Positions 12,049 to 21,964 of a DNA stretch of 54,939 nt are shown here, in pieces. Source of the DNA: Prorocentrum cordatum (lineage: Eukaryota; Sar; Dinophyceae; Prorocentrales; Prorocentraceae). The translations under genes were made by a program, and so were the position numbers. The notes below the pieces were generated by a model. It saw only the letters and a list, made by a program, of their open reading frames with translations. It was not told where the DNA came from and made no database searches. Every line of letters begins with the position of its first letter. Position 1 is the stretch's first letter. Location of the stretch: the NCBI GenBank assembly GCA_963575745.1, contig CAUYUJ010005624.1, forward strand, positions 5,001-59,939, given 5' to 3'.

Positions 12049-12263
12049 GGGACCGACCGTCCCAGCATTCCTATAATACTACCACGATATGTTCTTAGAA
12101 CCCCCAAATGTTCTCATAACAAAAACAATGTTCTTATAAAAGAAGCCAGATCTTTAAAACAAGACAATCCGAACCAGAAATGCTCTGAGAACATTTCGTG
12201 GAAACCACATAAAAGGTTCTTAGAACATTGATTGGTAGGGCTACAGGCGAGCCAGGACGCTTC
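12049..12263 (+). mobile_element. M7 element, copy 1
   Basis: An AT-rich 215-bp element in GC-rich surroundings. Ends are imperfect inverted repeats (GGACCGACCGTCCC at the left, GCCAGGACGCTTC at the right). The interior carries GTTCTTAGAAC palindromes and GTTCTGAGAACATTTCGTGG-like sequence. A second copy lies at 22648-22861. Confidence 0.75.
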
Positions 12264-12448
12264 GCCACTGCTTGATCCACGTATTCGTCGCCGTCGTCTT
12301 CAGGGTCGGCGGCACCGGCCGTAAGGCTTTAGCACTAGAAAGCAAAACACCGCCGTCGGCCCTGGCCAGGCCAACCCCTGGCCTCCCTGGCATCCAGTTC
12401 GTGGGCCCTCGTGGGATGGGCCCGGTAAGGCTGGCGGTCTGGCACTGC

Positions 12449-12622
12449 CCACAAGACCACCCCAACCCCACCCGAAAACCAGAGTTTCGGGTTTGGGAGG
12501 GGATGGTTACAGGTTCCAGACATGCTTTGTCCACGCTCCCTGACGCCCCCCGCCCCCCCACTGGGAAGGGGGGGCAAAGTGGGGCCTTCGGGTTGGGTTG
12601 GGTTGTGGCGGTCTGGTGGGTG
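12449..12622 (+). mobile_element. M8 element, copy 1
   Basis: Terminal inverted repeats of about 27 bp: AAGACCACCCCAACCCCACC on the left, GGTTGGGTTGGGTTGTGGCG and GTCTGGTGGG on the right. The centre contains CCGCCCCCCCACTGGGAAGG. The second copy is at 54473-54633. Confidence 0.7.
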
Positions 12623-12739
12623 GTGAGTCCCGTACTGATAACTGCCCGCGGTGGCCTCCGACTGGAAGCAACAGATCCCGAAGACGCTGGGCTTAGATCG
12701 GGCATGTCCTCCTACAAGGGGATGTTGCAGTTTCGTTTT

Positions 12740-12902
12740 TTCCCCACATCCAAAGTGGGGTTATTGTTTTCTCTGGACACCCCGCGCAGGAACAGGAACA
12801 CACACACACACCCACTCACACTCACTCACACTCTGTCATCATCAACCTCATCAACATCATCGATGATGCTCTCTCACATGCTTAGCCACTCACATACTCA
12901 TC

Positions 12903-12933
<31 letters not shown>

Positions 12934-13079
12934 CTCGCACTCTCTCACACGCTCACGAACATCATCATCATCATCATCATCGGCATCATCCTCATTCAAA
13001 CATCATCACCATCAATCATCATCCTCTGCACCACTCATCTTCACCACCACTCATCATCCTCATCCTCATCATCGTTGAG
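12740..13079 (-). repeat. GAT/GT-rich composite tail, inverted copy
   Basis: Reverse complement of 2345-2689, beginning with the hairpin CCCCACATCC / GTGGGG. Together with the satellite that follows it, it mirrors the left end of the window. Confidence 0.8.
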
Positions 13080-14022
13080 TAAATTGTGAGGAAGTCTCAG
13101 GCGGGAGCCCCCTCCCTATGGGGCCCGCGGATCACGTTGGTAATCCGAGCGGGTCATCGGAATCCTGTAACTGTCGTCACTTTTGGGCTCGTCAAGCCTG
13201 AAAATGGAGGAAGTCTCAGGCGGGAGCCTCGTCTGTGAGTGAACTGCGAGGAAGTCTCAGGCGGGAGCTCCCTCCCTATGGGGCCCGCAGATCATGTTGG
13301 TAATCCGAGCGGGTCATCGGAAACCTGTAACTGTCGTCACTTTTGGGCTCCTCAAGCCTGAATTGGAGGAAGTCTCAGGCGGGAGCCTCGTCTGTGAGTG
13401 AATTCTGAGGAAGGCTCAGGCGGGAACCCCCTCCCTATGGGGCCCGCAGATCATGTTGGTAATCCGAGCGGGTCATCGGAATCCTGTAACTGTCGTCACT
13501 TTTGGGCTCGTCAAGCCTGAATTTGGAGGAAGTCTCAAGGCGGGAGCCTCGTCTCTGAGTGAATTGTGAGGAAGTCTCAGGCGGGAGCCCCTCCCTATGG
13601 GGCCCGCAGATCATGTTGGTAATCCGAGCGGGTCATCGGAACCCTGTAACTGTCGTCACTTTTGGGCTCCTCAAGCCTGAATATGGAGGAAGTCTCAGGC
13701 GGGAGCCTCGTCTGTGAGTGAACTGCGAGGAAGTCTCAGGCGGGAGCCCCCTCCCTATGGGGCCCGCAGATCATGTTGGTAATCCGAGCGGGTCATCGGA
13801 ACCTGTAACTGTCGTCACTTTTGGGCTCGTCAAGCCTGAATTTGGAGGAAGTCTCAGGCGGGAGCCTCGTCTCTGAGTGAATTGTGAGGAAGTCTCAGGC
13901 GGGAACTCCCTCCCTATGGGGCCCGCAGATCATGTTGGTAATCCGAGCGGGCCATCGGAACCCTGTAACTGTCGTCACTTTTGGGCTCCTCAAGCCTGAA
14001 TATGGAGGAAGTCTCAGGCGGT
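13080..14022 (-). repeat. 160-bp satellite, inverted block
   Basis: About six monomers in reverse orientation; GAAGTCTCAG spacing gives 159-160 bp. The array ends abruptly at about 14022 inside GAAGTCTCAGGCGG. Confidence 0.92.
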
Positions 14023-14495
14023 TTTGTCCAGGGCGGAGGCGAAGCAGCTCGCGGCAGAGCTGGGCTTCGTGCTGCCTTCCGCCTGAGCGCGGCTGCGCCT
14101 CGCTCGAAGCCCGCGGGGTTGTCCCAACGGCTTGGTCTTGCGCGCCAACGGCTCGCGGGGTTGTCCCGACAGCCTGGCCCGCGGGGTTGTCCCAACGGCT
14201 GCGCGACGTGACCAGTAGAGAACGCGCCTGTGCTGGCCGTGGCGGCGACGGCGCCGAGGAACATCGACATGCGCGCTCATGCAACAGGAAGGGGAGGAGG
14301 TGGCGGGGCGCGGAACAAACAGGGGGGCGAGGATGGGGACAACGTAAGGAGTGGAAGGGGGGCCCGCGCCAAGGCGACAGGAAATACACGCAGAAGAGAC
14401 AGCCAGGACGCCTCACCAACCACGAGGACGACGGTGATGGTTTTTTCCAGATTCGCCCAGAGGATTCTTATGTGGGGTTCTTCCGTCGGAGTAAT
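14023..14495. other. GC-rich spacer with a 3-copy short repeat
   Basis: GCGGGGTTGTCCCAACGGC occurs in three variants at about 14109-14198. The rest holds no supported gene. Confidence 0.5.
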
Positions 14496-14496
14496 T

Positions 14497-14580
14497 GGTT
14501 CAATTTTGTTCAACAGATATGAAGGAATCGTCCCTCCTATTCAGGAATACTCTTCCTGTAGAGGGACAGGCCCGACTTCA
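14497..14580 (+). mobile_element. M1 element, right half only
   Basis: Only the right terminal repeat is clear (TCCTGTAGAGGGACAGGCCC then GACTTCA, ending at 14580), preceded by AT-rich interior. M1 is described at 40409-40590. Confidence 0.6.
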
Positions 14581-14819
14581 CGCTGGGCCCCACGGGCGAA
14601 CTGCTGGGGCGCAGCCTGGCGGGGTCGGGCCCCCAGGCCGCCCGCAGCCGCGTGGCTCCCCGAGAACACAAAGCGGGACCCCGCGGGCCTCCCGGGGCGG
14701 CGCTGCCCGCCCCCACCGAGCCGGGAGAGCGGATCGGATCAGAGAGTGCATCGACGGGGGCCGCCCCGGCACGGGGCCGGCATCCAATCGGAGCTGGAAC
14801 GGGGCACGGTGCGGCTTGT

Positions 14820-15225
14820 GGAAAATCCTTATACGGACCCCGTGCGGCCTGCACCGGGTCCTGTACAAATCATGCACGGCCTGTTTACGATCCTGTACAA
14901 CGCCGATCGGCCTGTTGAGGATCCGATACAGATCCGATGCGGCCTGTTATCGGCACCAGACCTGGGACGCCCTGTATAGGATCCTTCGCAAGTCCTGAAA
15001 ACGTCCTGTGCGAGATCCTCCTCAGATCCGATACGGCTTGCGGAAAATCGTATACAGATCCGGTACGGCCTGTTCTGTACAGGATCCTGTACCGAGCACA
15101 GAACTCCGTGTCCAAAATCCTATACAAAGTCGGCGCGGCCATTGGAAAACACTATACACAGCCGATGCGGCCTGCTACGGTTACCATACTGACCGGACAC
15201 GGCCTCTATAGGAATTCTAGACGCT
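14820..15225 (+). repeat. Degenerate GATCCGATACGGCCTGT repeats
   Basis: At least nine loose copies of a roughly 35-bp motif with a core near GATGCGGCCTGT and ATCCTGTACA, at irregular spacing. No coding frame. Confidence 0.65.
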
Positions 15226-15814
15226 TCGCGTAACCCCACCAGTTCCTTCGGGGCCACCCTAGTTTTCGCGCTCACGCCGACGTCCGGGGCCTCGCCATTG
15301 CATTTCTCAGTACCACCTTGACTGGCGGTTCTTTGGCCGCAGCCACCCTGGCGCCCAGGCAGCTGCTCGAGGTTCGGTCTCATGCCTTAATTTTCGGAGT
15401 TGTCCCTGGTCGTCGTTTATATCCCGATTTCCTGGTGCTTCCGACGCCCTACATTCTTGCACGCTGGCAGTTCGACTCAATTTCAGTCTCTCCTGCCACC
15501 CGCCCGCCGCTGGGCCGCCGCGTGAGGCCTCGGCTAACCGCGTTAGTTGTAGCCTGTTCGCGCTGCCTCTGCTTAATTAGTCTCTGCGTAGCCCGCTTCG
15601 ACCTGACTCGCCGCAGGCGCGCTCGCCCGCGGCCGCTGACTAAAAAAGTGACCCCGCCAGCAGTTAGTTCCGCTCGTAGCCCGAGCCGACTTGACTCGCC
15701 GCTGGCGCTTTCGCCTGCGGTTGCAACAAAAAAGTAACCATCAGCCCATCCAGAAACGATGCCCAGAGGAATTGTCTCGATCAGGGAAGTGGGCAGCACA
15801 CAGAGGAAGGGTAC
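15226..15814. other. Spacer with a two-copy duplication
   Basis: At 15570-15737 two diverged copies of an 80-100 bp unit lie in tandem; each contains CGTAGCCCG, GACTCGCCGC and AAAAAAGT. No supported gene elsewhere in the stretch. Confidence 0.5.
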
Positions 15815-16640
15815 CCCAGTGGAGGCTTCTTGGAGCGACTTGGGTGCCTCGAAGAGCGTCTCTTGGGAGCATCTTGGAGGCCTCTTGGGCGCCTGTTGGG
15901 GCCTCCTGGGCGCCTCTTGGGGCCCTCTTGAAGCGCTCTTGGGGGCCTTGGGAGCGCTCTTGGGGCCATCTTGGAGGACATCGATCAAACAAGCAGCGAG
16001 CATTAGTTAGCGCCGCCCCTCGGGAGCCCAACAAATCGCCTCTTGGGGCGCTCTTGGGGCGCGCTTAGAGCCGTCTTGGGGCTTTCGTGAGCCTCTCTTG
16101 GAGCCCTCTTGGGCCATGTTGGAGCCATCTTGAGGCCTCGGATGGCCATCGGAAGCGAAAAGGCGAGAAAACTCAACACATAGATGTTCCTAAGATTTTG
16201 GCCTCTTCGTGGCCTCCTGGGGGAGCACTTTGGCCACTTGGAGCCGTCTTGGAGCGGTCTTGGGGCATCTTGGAGCATCGTTGGAGCCATTATGAGACAT
16301 CTTGGGATATCTTGAGCCATCTTGGAGGTCATCTTGGGCTCCCCCAGGCGCTCTTGGAGTCATCTTAATCAGTGCCCCCCCAAGAGGCCAACCTGTGGCT
16401 AAAACCTTAGTAAAATCAATGATTTGGCATTCTCGTCGAGGCCTCTTGGAGCATCTTGGGTGCCTCTGGGGGTCTCTTGGGGCCTCTTGGAGTTTCTTGG
16501 CAGCCTCTTGGGGGCATCCAGGGGGCCTCTTGGGGCTTCCTGGCCACCTCTTGGGGCCCTCTTGGGGCACCCTTGGGAGCCTTAGGGGCCATCGTTGGGC
16601 CATCTTGGGTGAGATCGATCGCAGGAGGGGGTGCCCTAAT
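15815..16640 (+). repeat. CTTGG-type degenerate repeat block
   Basis: About 820 bp of loosely periodic GCCTCTTGGGGC, GCCATCTTGGAG and related units, like 2940-3640. Frames give low-complexity Leu/Gly/Ala peptides. Confidence 0.75.
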
Positions 16641-16849
16641 TAGGGTCCCCCCCTTAGGAGGCCAAAAAGGTGAATAAAACCAATTCACCGGCCCAACGGG
16701 CCAAGGGCGTGCTAAGATCTCCGGTAACTGGTTAACAATATTCTAGTTCGCGCGCGCAGGCCGCCCCTGGGGTGCCCCGGACGACAGACACCCCTGGGAC
16801 ACTCGGATCAGAGATGCCAGACCGGGTCGAGAAGTGCAGCCTCGCAGAG

Positions 16850-17265
16850 GAGGAGGAGGAGAAGGATGAGGATGAGGATGAGGATGAGGATGAGGATGAG
16901 GATGAGGATGAGGAGGAGGAGGAGGAGGAGGAGGAGGAGGAAGGAGAAGGAAGACGAGGAGGAGGGGGAGGAGGAGGAGGACGGCTGCGGAGCCCAGGGG
17001 GGGGGAGTAAAGGGAAGCGCGGGCGTGGGCCAGGGGAGGGCTCCAAGGGGAGGAGGAGGAGGAGGAGGGAGGAGGAGGAGGAGGAGGAGGAGGAGAGGAG
17101 GAGGAGGAGGAGGAGGAGGAGGGAGGGGAGGAGAGGAGGAGGAGGAGAGGAGGAGAGGAGGAGGGGAGGAGGGGAGGAGGAGGAGCAGGAGGAGGGGAAG
17201 GAGGAGGAGGAGAAGGAGGAGGAGGAGGAGGAGGAGGAGGAGGAGGAGGAGCTCGGTGGAGGTCG
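16850..17265 (+). repeat. GAG/GGA microsatellite with GATGAG start
   Basis: Purine tract of about 400 bp beginning with a GATGAG run (16866-16912). It is interrupted at about 16983-17055 by a GCCCAGGGGGGG segment that recurs beside GAG/CTC tracts at 18505-18530 and 19975-20040. Confidence 0.92.
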
Positions 17266-17502
17266 CCCCCCGAGGGCGGAGGCGGACAGGGGAGAGCGCA
17301 CAGGGGAGCGCGCGCGCCTGGGGCGCCTTGCTCTGCGCGAGCCGGAGGTCGTCCGCCAGCCCCTGGGCGGCGACGAGGCGCGGGGCCCCGCGGGGCGGGC
17401 GCGGGGGCGGGCCGCCGTCCCAAAGATCCAACGCACGGACAAGATCGAGACGGAGGTTCTTCTCAATTTTCGGCCTCTGGGGGCCCTCGCCGGGCCCCAG
17501 GA
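17266..17502 (-). CDS. Exon relic, GLADD-like peptide
   Basis: On the minus strand a good 3' splice site (TGAGTCTTTCTTTGCACAG) ends at 17503. The frame then stays open for about 78 codons with strong G/C at third positions and gives RPKIEKNLRLDLVRALDLWD and AAQGLADDLRLAQSKAP before running into the GAG tract. The last part resembles GLADDIALARKKAG in the exon at 34981-35112, suggesting related proteins. I do not recognise the family. The downstream part is lost in the microsatellite, so this is a fragment. The strand choice rests on the splice site and the cross-match, not on homology outside the window. Confidence 0.4.
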
Positions 17503-17739
17503 CTGTGCAAAGAAAGACTCAGGGTGAGAAACCGGTCCCGGGGAACGGGTCGAGGCTTCGGGGGACGGCGTGTTGAAACCATAACGACATCGGATCTCTG
17601 GGATCCCAGTCGTCTTCGCCGTCACCCCCGGGCCTCCGCCAGGTTCCAAGTCGTCGTCCCCGTGGTCATCCGTCGCTGCCCCGTCCGCCGCGCCCTCGGT
17701 CACGGGCCTCCCCCAGGCTACCCCTCGTCGTCCCCACTG

Positions 17740-17850
17740 CCGTGGCCGAGTCCAGAAGATGGAGGAGGGAGGAAGGGAGGGAGGGCTGGAGGAGGGAGGG
17801 ATGGAGGAGGGAGGGAGGGAGGGCTGGAGGAGGGAGGGAGAAAGACGACG
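17740..17850 (+). repeat. GGGA-rich minisatellite
   Basis: Short purine repeats GGAGGGAGGGAGGGCTGGA, about five imperfect units. Confidence 0.85.
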
Positions 17851-17884
17851 GCCACGGAAGGGCGTCTCGTGCGCGGGACTCCGC

Positions 17885-17967
17885 CGACGCGCCCAGCGGT
17901 CCTCGAGGTCCCACTCCCCCGAGCCGGCGTCGAAGTAGTCCTCGCGCGGCGCGCGCCGGATGTCCGC
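17885..17967 (-). CDS. Exon relic, REDYFD peptide, copy 1
   Basis: The minus-strand frame reads IRRAPREDYFDAGSGEWDLE followed by DRWARRRSP. The same peptide (REDYFDGGEWDLEDR) is encoded at 45125-45175 in otherwise different DNA, which argues for real coding sequence. Upstream on the minus strand is a long pyrimidine tract but no clear AG acceptor next to the frame. Exon limits are uncertain and the protein is not recognised. Confidence 0.4.
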
Positions 17968-18049
17968 GGGGAGAAAGGGTCGGGCGGGGACAAAGGGAGG
18001 GAAGAGCAGGAGAAAGACACGGAGCAAGAGAGAAAGGAGAGGACACGTC

Positions 18050-18238
18050 GGAGCCGCGCGTGCCACGCGCCCCTGCCGCAGGGGTCGGTCCACAAGAAGC
18101 CGTCCACAGGAAGCCCGACCCGGAGGCCCCAGGACGCCCATCGGCTTTGGCTGCGGGAGCGCCGCGCTGTCCATCGCAAAGCCATCGAAGCCCAGGAAAC
18201 CCAGGGCACCCTGGAGGCAAGCAGGGTGTTCCTTGGCA
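18050..18238. repeat. Duplicated segment carrying an M2 insertion
   Basis: This stretch is about 75-80% similar to 43800-43985 (shared AGGCAAGCAGGGTGTT, CATCGAAACC-like and CCACAGGAA blocks). On the minus strand both copies could encode GFLGFDGFAMDS-like peptide, so it may derive from an exon. Here an M2 element sits at the right end; the copy at 43.9 kb has no element. Confidence 0.6.
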
Positions 18239-18381
18239 GGGCTCGAGCTAAACGCTGTTTGGGCAATTTCGTGGATCGTTGTCGTGTTGACTTCGTTTTG
18301 CAACCAATGTGGAACGAAGGCAGAACTAAGGATGACGAAAACAAAACGTAAACGGAAAACACTGTTTAACTCGAGCCCTGT
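18236..18381 (+). mobile_element. M2 element with 6-bp target duplication
   Basis: A 146-bp non-autonomous element. The left terminal repeat GCAGGGCTCGAGCTAAACGC pairs with the right end (GTTTAACTCGAGCCCTGT). TCCTTG flanks it at 18230-18235 and 18382-18387. The duplicated target at 43977-43982 (TTCTTG) is unoccupied. Other M2 copies are at 4214 (truncated), 24589 and 31959; the complete ones are 146-148 bp, each with a 6-bp duplication. The interior is rich in TTTCG and ACGAAA and encodes nothing. Confidence 0.85.
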
Positions 18382-18529
18382 TCCTTGGCATGGGCCCCCG
18401 ATGTGAACTCCTGTGGGAAAGTCGTGGGGCAGCTGCTGGAGCAGCTCCGCGGCCAAGGGGAGCGAGGGGGGCGAGGGGCGAGGGCAGGGGTGCTCCGCGC
18501 AGGGTCCCCCCCCCTGGGCCCCGCAACCC

Positions 18530-19335
18530 TCCACCTCCTCCTCCTCCTCCTCCTCCTCCTCCTCCTCCTCCTCCTCCTCCTCCTCCTCCTCCCCCTCCCC
18601 CCTCCTCCTCCTCCCCCCTCCTCCCCCTCCTCCTCCCCCCCCTCCTCCTCCTCCTCCTCCTCTCCTCCTCCTCCTCCTCCTCCTCCTCCTCCTCCTCCTC
18701 CTCCTCCTCCTCCTCCTCCTCCTCCTCCTCCTCTCCTCCTCCTACCTCCCTCCTCCTCCTCCTCCTCCCTCCTCCTCCTCCTCCTCCTCCTCCTCCTCCT
18801 CTCTCCTCCTCCTCCTCCTCCTCCTCCTCCTCCTCCTCCTCCTCCTCCTCCTCCTCCTCCTCCTCCTCTCCTCCTCATCCTCCTCCTCCTCCTCCTCCTC
18901 CCTCCTCCTCCTCCTCCTCCTCCTCCTCCTCCTCCTCCTCCTCCTCCTCCTCCTCCTCTCCTCCTCCTCCTCCTCCTCCTCCTCCTCCTCCTCCTCCTCC
19001 TCCTCCTCCTCCTCCTCCTCCTCCTCCTCCTCCTCCTCCTCCTCCTCCCTCCTCCTCCTCCTCCTCCTCCTCCTCCTCCTCCTCCTCCTCCTCCTCCTCC
19101 TCTCTCCTCCTCCTCCTCCTCCTCCTCCTCCTCCTCTCCTCCTCCTCCTCCTCCTCCTCCTCCTCCTCCCCTCTCCTCCTCTCCTCCTCCTCCTCCTCCT
19201 CCCTCCTCCTCCTCCTCCTCCTCCTCCTTCACCCCTCCCCCTCCTCCCTCCTCCTCCTCCTCCTCCTCCTCCTCCCCCCTCTCCTCCTCCTCCTCTCCTC
19301 CTCCTCCTCCTCCTCCTCCTCCTCCTCCTCCACCT
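18530..19335 (+). repeat. 800-bp CTC microsatellite
   Basis: Almost pure CTC/CCT on the plus strand with scattered CC, TC and rare A interruptions. It produces spurious poly-Ser, poly-Pro, poly-Leu, poly-Gly, poly-Arg and poly-Glu frames. The length may be affected by assembly. Confidence 0.97.
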
Positions 19336-19339
19336 AAAA

Positions 19340-19450
19340 TGATATGATAATCATTCAAAATCAGTCAAGACATGCCAGAGAAGTCGTCCCCTGACTATTG
19401 GTTGCCTCTTTTTGAATGCCATTCCTCACGTCGAGGGCCACGCCCGGCTC
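19340..19450 (+). mobile_element. M1 element, right half
   Basis: The interior motif GTCCCCTGACTATT and a diverged right terminal repeat (CGAGGGCCACGCCCGGCT) end at 19450. The left half is replaced by the CTC tract. Confidence 0.5.
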
Positions 19451-19504
19451 GAGCGCAGGCCAGGGGGAGGCGTTGCAGTCCACGAGCCGACCGAAGGCCG
19501 ACGG

Positions 19505-19735
19505 AGAGATCGGGGATCTTCTGACCCGGGTCAATCCAGACTTCGGTCAGTCAGGCCTTGCACAATCCTGCAAGATCCTGCACCCAAACCCCGGTCAGTA
19601 CGAAGGATCCTGCAGGACCCTGCAGGACCCTGCGCCCAAGCCCGGGTCAATGCTACCCTGGCCCTGCAGGATCCTGCAAGATCGGGCGCTCTGGCTGACC
19701 CCCCTTTGCATCGACCCCCGTCTCAGGGCTCCCGA
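19505..19735 (+). mobile_element. M16 repeat, copy 1
   Basis: About 230 bp running from GGGGATCTTCTGACCCGGGT through several GATCCTGCA units to GCTCTGGCTGACCCCC and GCATCGACCCCCGTCT. Copies occur at 31655-31868 and 32663-32903. No clear terminal inverted repeat; a dispersed repeat with an internal minisatellite. Confidence 0.65.
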
Positions 19736-19744
19736 AGAGATGAG

Positions 19745-19820
19745 GAGGACTAGGACTAGGACTAGGACTAGGACTAGGACTAGGACTAGGACTAGGACTA
19801 GGACTAGGACTAGGACTAGG
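19745..19820 (+). repeat. (CTAGGA)n hexanucleotide
   Basis: Twelve tandem copies of AGGACT. It is not the TTTAGGG-type telomere repeat. Confidence 0.95.
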
Positions 19821-19975
19821 AGTAGGAGGAGGAGGAGGAGGAGGAGGAGGAGGAGGAGGATGGGGAGGAGGGGGAGGAGGACGAGGGGAGGAGGAGGAGG
19901 AGGAGAGGAGGAGGAGGAGGAGGAGGAGGAGGAGGAGGAGGAAAGAGGAGGAGGAGGAGGAGGAGGAGGAGGAGG
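19821..19975 (+). repeat. GAG microsatellite
   Basis: Purine tract of GGA units following the hexanucleotide and running into a GCCCAGGGGGGG segment shared with 16985 and (inverted) 18505. Confidence 0.95.
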
Positions 19976-20094
19976 GTTGCGGGGCCCAGGGGGGGGAGCG
20001 AGGGGAAGCGCGAGCGAGGCCCTGGGGAGGGCTCCAAGTTCGAGGCCGGGGCAGGCCGCGAGGGGACGAGGGGACCGACGGAGGGCCAGGAGGG

Positions 20095-20255
20095 CTAAGT
20101 CGGGCCTGTCCCCCCACAGGGGGATTTTGGACGTAATGTCAAAAGAAATAAAACAATACACCACAACTTAGGAAAAAGATGGTCCCAAAACGTTCCCTTG
20201 ACTGCTTTCTACTATTATGGATCATTCTTCCTGTAAAGGGACAGGCCCGACTAAA
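20095..20255 (+). mobile_element. M1 element with 8-bp target duplication
   Basis: 161 bp. Left end CTAAGTCGGGCCTGTCCCCC, right end GGGACAGGCCCGACTAAA. Flanking 8-mers CAGGAGGG (20087-20094) and CACGAGGG (20256-20263) differ at one base. Confidence 0.85.
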
Positions 20256-20269
20256 CACGAGGGCCGACC

Positions 20270-20487
20270 TTGCAGACGTGCAACGGCTAGCGGACAACGA
20301 ATTGAATGTCGCGCAAATTGATTGTAAGTCCTCCTTCCTGGCCAAAAACAATCCGCACGGAATTCGCCTCGGACTCCGGGATGAAATTCTCCAGGACACT
20401 CCAAGCGAATACCAGCGACTCCCGAACGACATCCGCTCTGCGATGTTGGCGCCGTGCAATGCCAGATGGAGCCCAAGATTCAGGTGA
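20270..20487 (+). CDS. Candidate coding fragment
   Basis: Directly right of the M1 element a plus-strand frame gives a peptide of balanced composition (parts: LADVQRLADNELNVAQIDCK, IRLGLRDEILQDTPSEYQRL) that ends at 20487. The antisense frame is also open and looks about as plausible (VLENFIPESEANSVRIVFGQ). CCTTGCAG at 20269-20276 could be a splice acceptor. No family recognised; strand and limits uncertain. Confidence 0.25.
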
Positions 20488-20559
20488 AATGGGACTGAAC
20501 GGAATTCGACGGGGATGTGCTGGGTTAGGCCAGATGTCGACCACGTATATATCACCGCC

Positions 20560-21364
20560 GGGGCTGAATTGAACAGCCCAAATGTTGCATCTTTAGTCGG
20601 GGGAGGAGGAGGGTTCCGTGTTTCGCCTCTGGAGGCGGAGGATGCTAAGGGATGCTCTTCGACTCTGGAGGTCGACGGGAAGGAGTAAGTTCAGGAAGAG
20701 GCAGGGAGGGATGAGGTGGTGGTGGCTTTGAACACCTCCACCCGTTCATCCTTGCTTTGATTTGCCTCCGCCATCTCCGCACGTCCCCACCACACCTCGT
20801 CTTCGTCATCCCACCATCCTTCTCAATGCACTCCTCGTCCGTGCCGTCTTCATGTCTGAGGTCCTTTTTTCCCTTCGCAACGGCAACACCAATCCCCCTC
20901 ACTCGTGTCGCCTCTTCCACCACTCATGTACTCTCATACAGACACTTCTGCCACTGATGCTCCTACCTGGTTCATCTTCATAACGATCATGGCCAGATCC
21001 ATGACCCCTAATCACAACTGACACCTCCACTACTAATTGACGATTCTCTACTGCTAGGGGCTAAGGGCTAAGGGTAAGCCACTAGCTGCTAAGAGGTTTG
21101 CTGATGGGTGCTATCGGGGCGACGAAGGACACGACCACGATACTGATCACTGTTACTATAACTGTTACTGTGAAACTCATACTCCTTCATGTCCATCGTT
21201 TCTTTCTGCTCTCCACTGCGCTACCCCTCTTGGACGGAGGCTGCTACTTGGGAGCCCCTGGAGTTCCCTGGGCCTCGCGAAGAGAGCTCTGGAGGCCACC
21301 CCGGCCTCCCTGACAATGCTGAGACCACCTTGGGCCAGCCAGGGCCACATCTTCTCCGAGCCCC
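20560..21364. other. Spacer without recognised gene
   Basis: Ordinary composition with short pyrimidine patches and a GGCTAAGGGCTAAGGG pair near 21057-21075. Open frames are short on both strands. Confidence 0.45.
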
Positions 21365-21480
21365 CCGTCGGCATCAACACGCGTCACAAGCAAACACCAG
21401 CAAACACAAGCGCGTCACAACAGCAGACACAAGAGAACACCAGCAAACACTAGCGAACACCAGCAGACACAAACGCCCCC
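21365..21480 (+). repeat. CAAACACCAG minisatellite
   Basis: Irregular units of CAGCAAACACAAGCG and AGCAGACACAAGAGAACAC type. Confidence 0.75.
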
Positions 21481-21604
21481 GTGGGCTACATACATGGGTA
21501 GACACAAGCGCGTCGCACGCACACACGCAGAAACACACAGAGTCTCCTCAGCCAGCGATATGGCACCACAATCGCGATCATCAATTTGTACGGACAGCAC
21601 ACCT

Positions 21605-21826
21605 GTGAATACGCACACACACACACACGCGCACACACACACGCACACCCTCTCTCACACGCGCGCACACACGAAATGAGTAGTTCACCGTCGCCGGCCC
21701 GGTGAGCAACCTGACAGGAGGCCACGTTGCACTGACGACACCACACACTGTGAGGGATAGAGAGAGAGAGACAACAACAACAATCACAACAATCACAAAA
21801 ATCACAACAATCACAACAATCACACC

Positions 21827-21857
<31 letters not shown>

Positions 21858-21925
21858 GCAACAACAACAATCATACTAACAATAACAACAACAGCAACAA
21901 CACCAACATCGGCAACAACATCGAC
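21605..21925 (+). repeat. CA and CAA microsatellites
   Basis: CA-rich runs at 21610-21675, then CAACAACAATCACAACAATC repeats at 21770-21925. Confidence 0.9.
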
Positions 21926-21964
21926 AACATCATGAAACAAATGCGAGGGTGCCGCGAGCGCACA

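Noticed and set aside
16732-18534. 600-codon minus-strand frame
   Set aside because: It strings together two microsatellites, an M2 element and two exon relics. Only the short parts with splice or cross-match support were kept.
18366-19358. Frames of more than 300 codons in the CTC tract
   Set aside because: Homopolymeric Ser, Pro, Leu, Gly, Arg and Glu runs from one microsatellite in six frames.
19745-19820. Telomeric repeat
   Set aside because: The unit is AGGACT, not TTTAGGG or TTAGGG, and it is a short internal tract.
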